Part shown: positions 7,806-16,299 of the stretch, one piece after another | How positions within the stretch are numbered: position 1 is the first letter of the stretch | Layout: every line of letters starts with the position of its first letter | From: Pseudooceanicola marinus | Lineage (GTDB): Bacteria > Pseudomonadota > Alphaproteobacteria > Rhodobacterales > Rhodobacteraceae | DNA length: 64,000 nucleotides | NCBI RefSeq assembly: GCF_002786295.1 | Contig: NZ_PGTC01000022.1 | Coordinates: 86,373-150,372, forward strand | Reading direction: 5' to 3' | The notes under the pieces: model-generated | Seen by the model: only the letters and a program-made list of their open reading frames with translations | Told to the model about the DNA's origin: nothing | Databases searched by the model: none | Made by a program: the position numbers and the translations under genes

Positions 7806-8878
7806 GCGAGGGCCTCCTCGATACGGCTGTGGGCGGTGTCGATCCAGGCGGCATCGGGGCGGAAGGGGCGCAGGGGGAGCCGGGCGAAGCGCGTGCCCTG
7901 GCCTGCCAGGTCGCGGGCGAGGGTCGGCAGGTCCCAGCCGAAGCTGTCGTCGTTGTGATCGGGCGAGGCGATGACCAGATCGCAGCTCGCCAGCCCGGCG
8001 CGCAGGGCCTCGCCATAGCGGCGGGGCGGGTTGGCGCGAATGTGCAGCGGCACCTCGGCCACGTCGCGCAGCAGGGTCTCTGACTGGCCCAGGTGCTGGC
8101 CGGGCCAGGGATCGCCATAGGGGGTCAGGTCGGCGGTGACGCGACCGAAGTGGCGGGCCAGGTCATGCAGCAGCGGCAGGTCACAGGCGGTGCCGATCAG
8201 CCCGATGCGCAGGCCGGTCTGCGGCTCCTCCACCGTCTCGACGGTGTCGAGCAGCGCGGCATGGGCCTCGGCCTCCAGCCAGCGACCGGCGTTGCGCAGG
8301 GTGAAGAGGTCGGGGTGCCCCTCCAGCCGGGTCAGCGCCTGCGCCCGGGCCGCCTCGCGGCTCAGGGCTTCGGTCAGAGTGTCGGGTGACAGGGCCGCGT
8401 CGGTCGCTTCCGTCAGGGCTGCATCCAGCCGTTCCGCCTCGGTGGCGTTGAACCGGGCAATGGCCTCGCTCTGCCCATGCAGCAGGTTCCACAGGTGCAG
8501 GCGCGGGCCTGTCGGGGGGACATGGCCCAGGCGGCGCAACTCGGTGGCGTATTGGTAGGCGGTCAGCCCGGCCACGTCGTCGCGAGCAAAGACGATCATC
8601 GCGTAGCTGTCGAAGGCACCGGCGGCGAAGCGATGCAGGAAGCGCGCGGTGAAATCGTCGAGGAAGCCCTCGGCCACGCGGGTCACCGCGGCGACCTGCG
8701 GCCCGCTCGCGGCATCTGCCAGCGGCGGCGCTTTCACCTCGACGGCACGCGCGCCGGCGGCCCGGATCAGCGCCTCGGGCAGGCCGTCGCCGAAGGTGCC
8801 GACCAGGGGCGCCCCCGATGGCGTGACGTGATCCGCCCGGTCGCGAAAGACGCGCATGAGCTCTTCCATCGCTGGCAC
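7802..8878 (-). CDS. Second 2-hydroxyacyl-CoA dehydratase-like subunit, cysteine-poor
   Basis: This 358-residue product is encoded directly upstream of the 416-residue subunit and appears to be its partner. It shows the related pattern SYAMIVFARDDVAGLTAYQYATELRRLG, where family members normally have a cluster Cys near the start of that motif, and RIGLIGTACDLPLLHDLARHFG in the second half. Only Cys232 and Cys299 occur. The start is GTG at 8878 because GGAGG lies 6 nt before it; the ATG at 8869 would be 15 nt away. It is first in the minus-strand chain. Assignment rests on pattern and synteny, so a different function for the pair cannot be excluded. Confidence 0.65.
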   Translation of the reverse strand: MPAMEELMRVFRDRADHVTPSGAPLVGTFGDGLPEALIRAAGARAVEVKAPPLADAASGPQVAAVTRVAEGFLDDFTARFLHRFAAGAFDSYAMIVFARDDVAGLTAYQYATELRRLGHVPPTGPRLHLWNLLHGQSEAIARFNATEAERLDAALTEATDAALSPDTLTEALSREAARAQALTRLEGHPDLFTLRNAGRWLEAEAHAALLDTVETVEEPQTGLRIGLIGTACDLPLLHDLARHFGRVTADLTPYGDPWPGQHLGQSETLLRDVAEVPLHIRANPPRRYGEALRAGLASCDLVIASPDHNDDSFGWDLPTLARDLAGQGTRFARLPLRPFRPDAAWIDTAHSRIEEALA

Positions 8879-8942
8879 GATGTTCCTCCTCCCTTTGTCG
8901 AGGGCAGCGGCTGGTCTCCTCCCTGCCGCAGGCCTCCAATTG

Positions 8943-8957
8943 GTTTACTTTGGAAAC
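8943..8957. promoter_or_regulatory. Candidate MarR operator in the divergent promoter
   Basis: GTTTACTTTGGAAAC lies between the dehydratase-like operon and marR. Its reverse complement, GTTTCCAAAGTAAAC, is nearly the same as the 15-mer before the plus-strand CoA-transferase at 9555-9569. Candidate TTGACA boxes flank it: 8971-8976 facing left and 8986-8991 facing right. The site is therefore well placed to block both promoters. Confidence 0.55.
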
Positions 8958-9036
8958 TGTTTGCCCCCTTTGTCAACTCCCGAAATTGACAGGATCGCCT
9001 CCTGCGGCTAGCCAATCTGAAAGCCGGGGGTTGGTC

Positions 9037-9501
9037 ATGAGTGAAGAAAAGTCCGAAAAAACAGACGGATCGGAGGTGTCTCTGGGGCACCTTGCGACGG
9101 ATATTTCCTTTGTCACCCGGGTGTTGCGGGCGCAGCTGCTGGAACAGACGGGCGATTTCTTCGAGAAACACGGCGTCGCCTCGGGGCAGGTCGCGCTGCT
9201 GAACCTGATCGCGCTGAACCCCGGTGTCTCGCAGAAAGAGCTGGCCGAGGCGGTGGTGCTGAAGAAATCCGCCCTGACCAAGGCCATCAACGAGCTGGAG
9301 CGCAACGGGCTGATCGAGCGACGCAAGTCCGGCGGCGACCAGCGGTACAATGCCCTGCACCTGAGCGAGCAGGGCCTGGCCCGCGTGGCCGCGATGCGCA
9401 CTGACATGCTGGGCCTTCAGGACACGATCCTGGGCGTGCTGAGCGACGCCGAACGGGCACAGCTTTTCGACATGATCTGGCGGGTGATCCGCAGCCGCTG
9501 A
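9037..9501 (+). CDS. MarR family transcriptional regulator
   Basis: A 154-residue winged-helix regulator. The HTH runs through VALLNLIALNPGVSQKELAEAVVLKKSALTKAINELERNGLIERR, followed by the wing SGGDQRYNALHLSEQG, both diagnostic of MarR proteins. The ATG at 9037 gives the normal length; the in-frame start at 8950 would add 29 unusual residues and overlap the operator. It is divergent from the dehydratase/CoA-transferase/TRAP chain and just upstream of another CoA-transferase, so it probably represses both and responds to a pathway acid or CoA thioester. Confidence 0.9.
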   Translation: MSEEKSEKTDGSEVSLGHLATDISFVTRVLRAQLLEQTGDFFEKHGVASGQVALLNLIALNPGVSQKELAEAVVLKKSALTKAINELERNGLIERRKSGGDQRYNALHLSEQGLARVAAMRTDMLGLQDTILGVLSDAERAQLFDMIWRVIRSR

Positions 9502-9533
9502 GGGTCGCTGCGTCGGCGGCCTGGGCAGGGAGC

Positions 9534-9569
9534 TTGACAATCCACCTTCATACGGTTTCCATTGTGAAC
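9534..9569 (+). promoter_or_regulatory. Promoter with second MarR operator
   Basis: A TTGACA at 9534-9539 is followed by GTTTCCATTGTGAAC at 9555-9569, which covers the expected -10 region. The 15-mer matches the site in the marR divergent promoter at most positions (consensus GTTTCCAnnGTnAAC). It lies 26 bp before the CoA-transferase start, so bound repressor would cover the promoter. Confidence 0.5.
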
Positions 9570-9594
9570 TAATTTGGAGGAGAGGGAGAGGACC

Positions 9595-10758
9595 ATGGCG
9601 CAGCCGCTCGCGGGGGTCAGAATCGCCGATTTCAGTCATGTGATCGCGGGTCCCCTAGCCACGCAGTTCCTGTGCCTGCTGGGGGCGGAGGTCATCAAGA
9701 TCGAACCGCCGGCGGGGGATGCCATGCGGTACTACACCCGGGCGGAGGCGCGCCGGGGCATGGCGGAACCCTTCGTCGGGGCCAATGCCGGCAAGAAATC
9801 CGTGGTGCTGGACCTGAAAAGCGAGGAGGGCCGCGAGGCCGCCCGCGCCATCGTCGCCAGCGCTGACATCCTGGTGGAGAACTTCCGCCCCGGCGTCGCC
9901 GCCCGCCTGGGGCTGGGGGAGGCCGACTTGCGCGCCGCGCATCCGGGGCTGATCTATTGCTCCGTCTCGGGCTTCGGCCAGGCCGGGCCGATGCGGGATT
10001 ACCCGGCGATCGATCAGGTGATCCAGTCCATGTCTGGGCTGATGTACCTCTCCGGCCAGGAGGGCGACCCGGCACAGCGCGTGGGCTTTCCCATCGTCGA
10101 CACCTACACGGCCCTGCTGACGGCCTTTGCCGTTCTGGCCGCCTATACGCAGCGGCAGGCGGATCCGCAGGGGCAGGGACAGGTGGTCGATGTCTCGATG
10201 CTCGATGCGACGATGGTGTTGATGTCCTCGGTCATCAGTCCCTATCTGCTGACCGGCACCGAACCGGTTCGGGCCGGCAATCGCGGCTTTTCGGGCGCAC
10301 CCACGGCCGACACCTTCGACACCGCCGAGGGCGAGATCACGATAGGCGCCGTGCAGCAGGTGCAGGTGGAACGGCTGTTCCGCGCCATGGATCTGGCCGA
10401 CCTGCTGGAGGACGCCCGTTTCGCCACCCCGCCCGCGCGGCTGGCCCATGACGCCGCGTTGCAGGCGATCCTGCGCCCCCGTTTCGCCACCCGCAGCGCC
10501 AGCGACTGGGAAGATGTATTGGCCGGGGCCGGCGTGCCCGCCGGCAAGGTGCGTCCCCTGGCCGAGGCGATGGAGATGCCGCAGATCCAGGGACGTGATC
10601 TGTTCCTCGACGTGCCGGACCCGGTCACCGGCGACAGCGCGCAGATCCTCAACGCGGGCTTCCGCTTTGCCCATGATGGCCCCGGCGTCAGCGCCCCCGC
10701 GCCGGGTCTCGGGCAACATACCGAAGAGATCTTGGCGGCCCTGCGCAGCCGCGCCTGA
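9595..10758 (+). CDS. CaiB/BaiF family (family III) CoA-transferase
   Basis: A 387-residue CoA-transferase with full family signatures: LAGVRIADFSHVIAGPLATQFLCLLGAEVIKIEPP at the start, SVVLDLKSEEGREAARAIVASADILVENFRPG, and the catalytic Asp at residue 169 (VGFPIVDTYTA), the same number as in formyl-CoA transferase. The ATG at 9595 follows GGAGGAGAGGGAGAGG; an upstream in-frame TTG overlaps that site. It stands alone on the plus strand behind its own MarR-type operator, so it probably belongs to the same regulon as the minus-strand chain. Exact acid substrate unknown. Confidence 0.92.
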   Translation: MAQPLAGVRIADFSHVIAGPLATQFLCLLGAEVIKIEPPAGDAMRYYTRAEARRGMAEPFVGANAGKKSVVLDLKSEEGREAARAIVASADILVENFRPGVAARLGLGEADLRAAHPGLIYCSVSGFGQAGPMRDYPAIDQVIQSMSGLMYLSGQEGDPAQRVGFPIVDTYTALLTAFAVLAAYTQRQADPQGQGQVVDVSMLDATMVLMSSVISPYLLTGTEPVRAGNRGFSGAPTADTFDTAEGEITIGAVQQVQVERLFRAMDLADLLEDARFATPPARLAHDAALQAILRPRFATRSASDWEDVLAGAGVPAGKVRPLAEAMEMPQIQGRDLFLDVPDPVTGDSAQILNAGFRFAHDGPGVSAPAPGLGQHTEEILAALRSRA

Positions 10759-10953
10759 GCCGTCAGGCGTAGTAGGCCCCGCGGGCACCACGGCCCGTTC
10801 CCTGCGCGGGTGCGGGGCGTATGCTTGTGCGCGGCCTGCGCCGCCCCCTCTGCGATGTCGGTGCTTTTCAGGCCGGGATTGACCGCAGGATGCGCGGCTC
10901 GGCAATCGTCGCAGGAATTTCCACGAAACGTAGCAAAACTGACATGGAAGTCC

Positions 10954-10977
10954 GCTCAACTGAGCATGTGAAATGCT
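10954..10977. promoter_or_regulatory. Candidate DeoR-family operator region
   Basis: Two short palindromes overlap here: GCTCAACTGAGC (10954-10965) and AGCATGTGAAATGCT (10963-10977). They end about 12 bp before the regulator's ATG, so they are placed for autoregulation. Binding is inferred from symmetry and position only. Confidence 0.3.
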
Positions 10978-10989
10978 GAAGTGAGCGCC

Positions 10990-11757
10990 ATGGACCGCAA
11001 GGAACAGATTCTGCAGCTGGCGCGCCGCGAGGGCCGCGTGATGGTCGACGGGCTGGCCGAGGCGTTTGGCGTCTCCGCCCATACCATTCGCCGCGATATC
11101 AACGCGCTTTGCGAAGAGGCCAAGCTGCGGCGCCTGCACGGCGGGGCGGAGTATATCGAGGGCCAGGCGAACCTGCCCTACCACGCCCGCGCGGTGCTGA
11201 ACTTCGACGAGAAGTCGGCGATTGCGCGCGAGGTGGCCCGTGTCATCCCCGACGGCGCGACGCTGTTCATCTCCATCGGGACGACGCCCGCCATTGTCGC
11301 GGGCGCCCTGGCCGAGAAGCAGGCGCTGACCGTCATCACCAATAACCTGAACGCGGCCCTGGCGCTGTCGGAAAACCCCGGCAACCGGATCATCCTGCCG
11401 GGCGGAGAGATGCGCCTGCCGGATCGCGACATCCTGGGCCCCGAGGCGGTGGAGCTGTTCCGCACCTACCGGGCGGATTTCGGCATCTATGGCGTTGGCG
11501 GCATCGACCATGACGGCAGTCTGCTGGATTTCAACGCCGCCGAGGTGCAGATGCGCGAACAGATGCGGACCAATTCCCGCCGCTCGATCCTTGTCGCCGA
11601 CCGGACGAAATTCGGCCGCCGCGCCGCGGCCGTGGGCGGGCAATTGAACGAGGCGGGCATGGTCGTGCTGGACCGCGCGCCGGGGGCTGACTGGCAGCCG
11701 CTGTTGGACGGCTACCCGGGCAAGCTGGTGCTGGCGATGGAGGGGGTTCATGTCTGA
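10990..11757 (+). CDS. DeoR/GlpR family transcriptional repressor
   Basis: The 255-residue protein has an N-terminal DeoR HTH (KEQILQLARREGRVMVDGLAEAFGVSAHTIRRDINAL) and a C-terminal sugar-phosphate sensor domain with the conserved GATLFISIGTTPAIVAGAL and YGVGGIDHDGSLLDFN segments. ATG at 10990 is preferred over the GTG at 10981, as it gives the usual start MDRKEQI. Its end overlaps the ABC ATPase gene by 8 bp, so it is the first gene of the transporter operon. GlpR-like repressors sense glycerol-3-phosphate, which would fit a Ugp-like transporter, but the effector is not proven here. Confidence 0.9.
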   Translation: MDRKEQILQLARREGRVMVDGLAEAFGVSAHTIRRDINALCEEAKLRRLHGGAEYIEGQANLPYHARAVLNFDEKSAIAREVARVIPDGATLFISIGTTPAIVAGALAEKQALTVITNNLNAALALSENPGNRIILPGGEMRLPDRDILGPEAVELFRTYRADFGIYGVGGIDHDGSLLDFNAAEVQMREQMRTNSRRSILVADRTKFGRRAAAVGGQLNEAGMVVLDRAPGADWQPLLDGYPGKLVLAMEGVHV

Positions 11758-12847
11758 TCCCTTCGTCGAGCTGCGCGAGATCCGTCGTCAATGGGACGGC
11801 AAGGGCGGGGTGCGCGGCGTCTCGCTTTCGGTGCCGCGCGGCGCCTTCGTGTCGATCCTGGGCCCCTCGGGCTGCGGCAAGTCCACGCTGCTGCGCCTGC
11901 TGGCCGGGTTGGAGGTGCCGCAATCGGGGCAAATCCTGATCGGTGGGCAGGACGTGACCCATGCCGCGCCCGCCGCGCGCGGCCTGTCGATGGTGTTTCA
12001 GAGCTACGCGCTTTTCCCCCACCTCTCGGTGCGCGAAAACATCCTGTTTGGCATGAAGGTCCGCCGCGCCAGCCGGGCGGCCCAGGCCGAGAAGCTGGCC
12101 GAGGCGGTGGCGATGACCGGCCTTGAAGGGCTGGAGGATCGCAAGCCCGGCGCGCTTTCTGGCGGCCAGCGGCAACGCGTGGCGCTGGCCCGTGCCGTGG
12201 TGGCGGGGCATCCCCTCTGCCTGATGGACGAGCCACTGTCGAACCTCGACGCCAAGCTGCGCCATTCCGTGCGCCGCGACATCAAGACCCTGCAACGGCG
12301 CCTGGGGCTGACCGTGGTCTATGTCACCCATGACCAGTCCGAGGCGATGTCGCTGTCGGACCACGTGGTGCTGATGAAGGACGGCGCGGTGCAGCAGCAG
12401 GGCGCCCCGGAAGACCTCTACACCCGCCCTGCAACACCCTTCGTGGCCGAGTTCATCGGTGACCCGCCCATGGCCCTGGTCGAAGGCGCAGCCCTGGGGC
12501 AAGGCGCCGCGCAGATCGGCATCCGGGTCGAGAAGATCGAGCGGGCGCATGTCGATGACGCCGATCTGGTGGCCCAGGTGGAGGCCTGCGAGTTTCTGGG
12601 CGGCGAGACCCGGGTTTTGCTGGGCCATCCCCGGGCGCGCGGTCTTGGCCTAATCCTGACCGGGCGGCGCGAGCTGGCGGAGGGCACGGCCATGGGCCTG
12701 GCCCTGCCGGACGAACACCGGGTCCTTTTCCCCGCCCCGGGCGGACAAAAGGACCCGCAGCAGAATTACGGGGCGACCGATCGCCAAACCGCACCCCGTG
12801 ATGGCCGAAAGGCCCCATCCCAGCAGACCGAAGAGGTATCCCGATGA
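11750..12847 (+). CDS. ABC transporter ATP-binding protein (MalK/UgpC type)
   Basis: This 365-residue ATPase has Walker A GPSGCGKST (38-46), Q-loop VFQSYALFP, signature LSGGQ (136-140), Walker B LCLMDE (156-161) and switch YVTHD. A C-terminal TOBE-like regulatory region follows (from about 235). The last about 35 residues form a polar tail that is longer than usual. It energises import through the two permeases downstream. Its stop overlaps the binding-protein start (ATGA). Confidence 0.93.
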   Translation: MSDPFVELREIRRQWDGKGGVRGVSLSVPRGAFVSILGPSGCGKSTLLRLLAGLEVPQSGQILIGGQDVTHAAPAARGLSMVFQSYALFPHLSVRENILFGMKVRRASRAAQAEKLAEAVAMTGLEGLEDRKPGALSGGQRQRVALARAVVAGHPLCLMDEPLSNLDAKLRHSVRRDIKTLQRRLGLTVVYVTHDQSEAMSLSDHVVLMKDGAVQQQGAPEDLYTRPATPFVAEFIGDPPMALVEGAALGQGAAQIGIRVEKIERAHVDDADLVAQVEACEFLGGETRVLLGHPRARGLGLILTGRRELAEGTAMGLALPDEHRVLFPAPGGQKDPQQNYGATDRQTAPRDGRKAPSQQTEEVSR

Positions 12848-14100
12848 TCCGCCAAGTTTCTGCCGCGGCCATGCTCGCCGCCGGCGCCCTTGCCGTCAAC
12901 CCGGCCAGCGCCACCGAACTGACCATGTACTACCCGATCGCCGTGGGCGGCCCGCTGACCAAGGTGGTCGATGGCATGGTCGAGGAATTCGAGGCCGCGA
13001 ACCCCGACATCACCGTCAACGCCATCTACGCCGGCAACTACGACGACACCCGCATCAAGGCCCTGGCGGCGCTGAACGCGGGCGAGCCCGCCCAGCTGGC
13101 CGTCATGTTCTCCATTGACGCCTACGACCTGATCGAACAGGACATGATCGTACCCTTCGACGACGTTCTGGGCGAGGGCGGCCAGGCGTGGATCGACAGC
13201 TTCTACCCCGGGCTGATGGCCAACGGCCAGGTCGAGGGCAAGACCTGGGGCATCCCGTTCCAGCGCTCCACCATCGTGGCCTATTACAACAAGGACATGT
13301 TCGCCGAGGCGGGCCTGGACCCCGAGCACGCCCCGGAAACCTGGGACGAGATGGTCGAGATGGGCCGCGCCCTGACCAATGACGACCACTACGGTCTGAT
13401 GATCCCCTCGACCGGCTACCCCTACTGGATGTTCCAGGCCCTGGCCGTGCAGAACGGGATCGAGCTGATGTCGGGCGACGGTTTGGAAACCTATTTCGAC
13501 GCCCCCGAGGCCGTCGAGGCGCTGGAGTTCTGGAAGTCGCTCTCAGTCGACGAGGGCATCATGCCCGAGGGCACCGTCGAATGGGGCACCCTGCGTCAGG
13601 CCTTCCTCGAAGGGCAGACCGCGATGATGTGGCATTCCACTGGCAACCTGACCGCGGTGAAGAACGCGGCCGAGTTCGACTTCGGCGTCGCCATGCTGCC
13701 CGCCAATGTGCAACCCGGCTCGCCCACGGGCGGCGGCAACTTCTACCTCTTCAAGGACAGCACCGATGAGGAAAAGGCCGCCGCGCTGAAGCTGATCCAG
13801 TTCATGACCCAGCCCGAGAAGGCGGCCGAGTGGTCCATCGCCACCGGCTACATGGGCGTCTCCCCTGCCGCCTATGAGACCGAGGCCCTGCAAGCCTATG
13901 CCGAGGAGTTCCCTCCGGCGCTGGTCGCCCGGGATCAGCTGAAAGTGGCCGTGGCCGAGTTTTCGACCTTTGAAACCGCTCGCGTCCGCGAAGGGCTGAA
14001 CAACGCCATCCAGTCCGCTCTGACCGGCGAGAAGTCGGCCGAGGAGGCCCTGGGCGAGGCGCAATCCGCCGCCGAGCGCCTGTTGCGGGCCTACCAGTAA
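12844..14100 (+). CDS. ABC transporter substrate-binding protein (UgpB-like, family 1)
   Basis: The 418-residue periplasmic protein starts with a Sec signal peptide (about 1-22, ending NPASA before TELTMYYP). It has the family 1 solute-binding pattern NPDITVNAIYAGNYDDTRIKALAALNAGEPAQLAVM, close in style to UgpB, and GIPFQRSTIVAYYNKDMFAEAGLDP. The order ATPase, binding protein, two permeases and the GlpR-like regulator suggest glycerol-3-phosphate, glycerophosphodiester or a sugar alcohol as ligand. A pair of strong hairpins follows the gene, which may raise its transcript level above that of the permeases. Confidence 0.88.
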   Translation: MIRQVSAAAMLAAGALAVNPASATELTMYYPIAVGGPLTKVVDGMVEEFEAANPDITVNAIYAGNYDDTRIKALAALNAGEPAQLAVMFSIDAYDLIEQDMIVPFDDVLGEGGQAWIDSFYPGLMANGQVEGKTWGIPFQRSTIVAYYNKDMFAEAGLDPEHAPETWDEMVEMGRALTNDDHYGLMIPSTGYPYWMFQALAVQNGIELMSGDGLETYFDAPEAVEALEFWKSLSVDEGIMPEGTVEWGTLRQAFLEGQTAMMWHSTGNLTAVKNAAEFDFGVAMLPANVQPGSPTGGGNFYLFKDSTDEEKAAALKLIQFMTQPEKAAEWSIATGYMGVSPAAYETEALQAYAEEFPPALVARDQLKVAVAEFSTFETARVREGLNNAIQSALTGEKSAEEALGEAQSAAERLLRAYQ

Positions 14101-14108
14101 TCTTTCCC

Positions 14109-14162
14109 CCGGGGGCCTGCGGGCCCCCGGCTGTACTCCCCTCGGGGGCCTACGGGCCCCCG
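14109..14162 (+). repeat. Two tandem hairpins between the binding-protein and permease genes
   Basis: CCGGGGGCC (14109-14117) pairs with 14122-14130 across a TGCG loop. A second stem, CGGGGGCC (14143-14150), pairs with 14155-14162 across a TACG loop. The two hairpins are near-copies. With no T-run they are more likely mRNA stabilisers or partial attenuators within the operon than full terminators. Confidence 0.6.
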
Positions 14163-14211
14163 GATCCCGCCCATGCCTGCATCCCCGGGCGCGGGTCAGA
14201 AAAGGCTCAGC

Positions 14212-15105
14212 ATGACAGACGCATTCCGCATCGCCACAAGGCGCCGGGCAATCCACGGGTGGCTCCTGCTCTCGCCCGCGCTGGTCATGCTGAGCACCTT
14301 CGCCTTCTATCCCTCCGTCGCCACGCTCTGGGCCAGCTTCTTCTCGCGGGAGACGCGGCGGCGCCCGTCCGAGTTCATCGGGCTGAACAATTACCGCTTC
14401 CTCTTCGAGGATCCGACCTTCTGGAAGGTGGCGGGCAACAACCTGCTCTATGCCGGTGTGACGATCCCCATCTCCATCGCGCTGGCGCTGGTGATGGCGC
14501 TTTGGGCCAACTCGAAGATCCCCGGCAAATCCTTCCTGCGCACCGCCTATTTCACCCCCACGGTCCTGCCGATGATCGCGGCAGGTAACCTGTGGCTGTT
14601 CTTCTACACACCGGACATCGGCGTGCTGGATCAGCTTTTCGGCCTCGTCGGCCTGGGCTCGATGAACTGGCTCGGGCGGCCCGAAACCTCCCTCTGGGCG
14701 ATCTGCATCGTGACCATCTGGAAGGAGAGCGGGTTCTTCATGATCTTCTACCTGGCGGCGCTGCAAACCATCCCGCCAGAGCTGAAAGAGGCCGCCGACA
14801 TCGAGGGGGCCAGCCGCTGGACCTATACCCGCCGCATCGTGCTGCCGCTTCTGATGCCCACGACGCTGTTCATCCTGGTCAATGCCCTGATTAACTCGGT
14901 GAAACTGATCGACCACCTGTTCATCCTCACCAAGGGCGGGCCATCGGACAGCTCGAAACTGATCCTCTACTATATCTGGGAGCTCAGCTTCGCCTTCTTC
15001 GACAGTCCCATGGCGGCGGCCACCACCGTGCTGGTACTGGCAGTGCTGGGGATCGTGGCGGCGTTGCAGTTCGGACTGCTGGACAGAAGGACCCACTACC
15101 AATGA
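14212..15105 (+). CDS. ABC sugar permease (UgpA/MalF type)
   Basis: A 297-residue permease with about six membrane segments and the EAA loop ELKEAADIEGASRWTYTRRIVLPLL that contacts the ATPase. The ATG at 14212 has AAAAGG 9 nt upstream; the in-frame ATG at 14173 lies just after the hairpins and lacks a clear site. It pairs with the following permease, whose start overlaps its stop. Confidence 0.92.
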   Translation: MTDAFRIATRRRAIHGWLLLSPALVMLSTFAFYPSVATLWASFFSRETRRRPSEFIGLNNYRFLFEDPTFWKVAGNNLLYAGVTIPISIALALVMALWANSKIPGKSFLRTAYFTPTVLPMIAAGNLWLFFYTPDIGVLDQLFGLVGLGSMNWLGRPETSLWAICIVTIWKESGFFMIFYLAALQTIPPELKEAADIEGASRWTYTRRIVLPLLMPTTLFILVNALINSVKLIDHLFILTKGGPSDSSKLILYYIWELSFAFFDSPMAAATTVLVLAVLGIVAALQFGLLDRRTHYQ

Positions 15106-15911
15106 CGCGCCTGATGCCCCGGATCGAGGCGGCGCTGGCCCTGCTGCTGGCGCTGGTCTGGATCTCTCCGCTGCTGTTTGCCCTCTGGGCGGCATTTCAT
15201 GCCACGACGGATGCGGTGAATTTCACCCTCTCGGCGCCTCTGATCCTCGACAACTTCCGCACCGCCTGGGACGGCGCGCCCTGGCTGCGCTATTTCCTTA
15301 ACACCTTCCTGCTGGTGACGCTGGTGCTGGCCGGGCAGTTCTTCCTCTGCACCCTCGCGGGCTTTGCCTTCGCCCGCATCGACTTTCGCGGCAAGGGCAC
15401 GGTTTTCACCCTGATCCTGCTGCAGCTCTTCATCCTGCCCGAAGTGCTGATCGTGAAGAACTACGCCATCGCCGCCTCGCTGGGGCTGGTGGACACGATC
15501 GCGGGGATCGGGGTGCCCTACATGGCCTCTGCCTTCGGCATCTTCCTGATGCGCCAGGCCTTCAAGGGCGTGCCGATGGAACTGGACGAGGCCGCCCGGG
15601 TCGAGGGCTGTTCCCTGCTGGGCGTCTTGTGGCGCGTCTACGTCCCCGCCGCCCGGCCCACCTATATCGCCTATGCGCTGGTCTCGGTGGCGACGCACTG
15701 GAACAACTTCCTCTGGCCGCTGATCGTCACCAACACCGAAAGCGCCCGGCCCCTGACCGTGGGCCTGTCGATCTTCGGCGCGCCGGAGAACGGCGTGGAC
15801 ATCTCGGTGATCTCGGCGGCGACCGTGATGGTCATCGCGCCGCTGCTGGTGCTGTTCCTGGTGTTCCAGCGCCAGTTCGTCCAGGCCTTCCTGCGGGCAG
15901 GGATCAAGTAG
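15102..15911 (+). CDS. ABC sugar permease (UgpE/MalG type)
   Basis: The 269-residue protein is the second permease of the heterodimer. Its EAA loop is MELDEAARVEGCSLLGVLWRVYVPAARP, and the YFLNTFLLVTLVLAGQFFLCTLAGFAFARI segment is typical of MalG/UgpE proteins. The gene overlaps the upstream permease by 4 bp and ends the operon. Confidence 0.92.
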   Translation: MTRLMPRIEAALALLLALVWISPLLFALWAAFHATTDAVNFTLSAPLILDNFRTAWDGAPWLRYFLNTFLLVTLVLAGQFFLCTLAGFAFARIDFRGKGTVFTLILLQLFILPEVLIVKNYAIAASLGLVDTIAGIGVPYMASAFGIFLMRQAFKGVPMELDEAARVEGCSLLGVLWRVYVPAARPTYIAYALVSVATHWNNFLWPLIVTNTESARPLTVGLSIFGAPENGVDISVISAATVMVIAPLLVLFLVFQRQFVQAFLRAGIK

Positions 15912-15914
15912 GGC

Positions 15915-16214
15915 CTAGTCCTGCGTCAGGTGTCGGCGCACCAGCACCAGGTGCAGGATATGGGCGGCGGTGAAGGCGCCGAGGATCAGCGCGATCGCCG
16001 CGGGTCCGGCATCGGCCAGCAGGTGGAACAGAAGCGCGAAACCGCCGGCCAGCAGCGGCGTCAGGCACAGGGCCAGCCCGCGGGGCGCTGACCAGGTCGG
16101 GCGGCCATCCAGCCCCCATTGCATGGGAAGGTGACTGGCACGGGGCAGCTGCAGGTAGGCCCCGGCCGACAGCCCGATCAGGGCGAGTGACAGAAATCCG
16201 CAGAGATAGATCAT
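15915..16214 (-). CDS. Small membrane protein with DUF1648-like N-terminus
   Basis: A 99-residue protein with about three hydrophobic segments. The stretch HLPMQWGLDGRPTWSAPRG resembles the loop of DUF1648/SdpI-like proteins, in which an N-terminal helix is followed by a PxHW.xxG-type sequence. I chose the ATG at 16214 because GGAAGAGGG lies about 6 nt before it. It converges on the permease gene with only 3 bp between stops. Function unknown. Confidence 0.6.
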   Translation of the reverse strand: MIYLCGFLSLALIGLSAGAYLQLPRASHLPMQWGLDGRPTWSAPRGLALCLTPLLAGGFALLFHLLADAGPAAIALILGAFTAAHILHLVLVRRHLTQD

Positions 16215-16299
16215 CGGCGGCCCTCTTCCGGTGGCATCCATACGTTGACGGATTCTGTCAAAGGGGTCAGGGCCGCGTCAAGGCGCGGCCCGGGTTTGC

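Noticed and set aside
10759..10850. GC-rich inverted segments after the plus-strand CoA-transferase
   Set aside because: Pairing is imperfect and there is no T-run, so a terminator cannot be supported.
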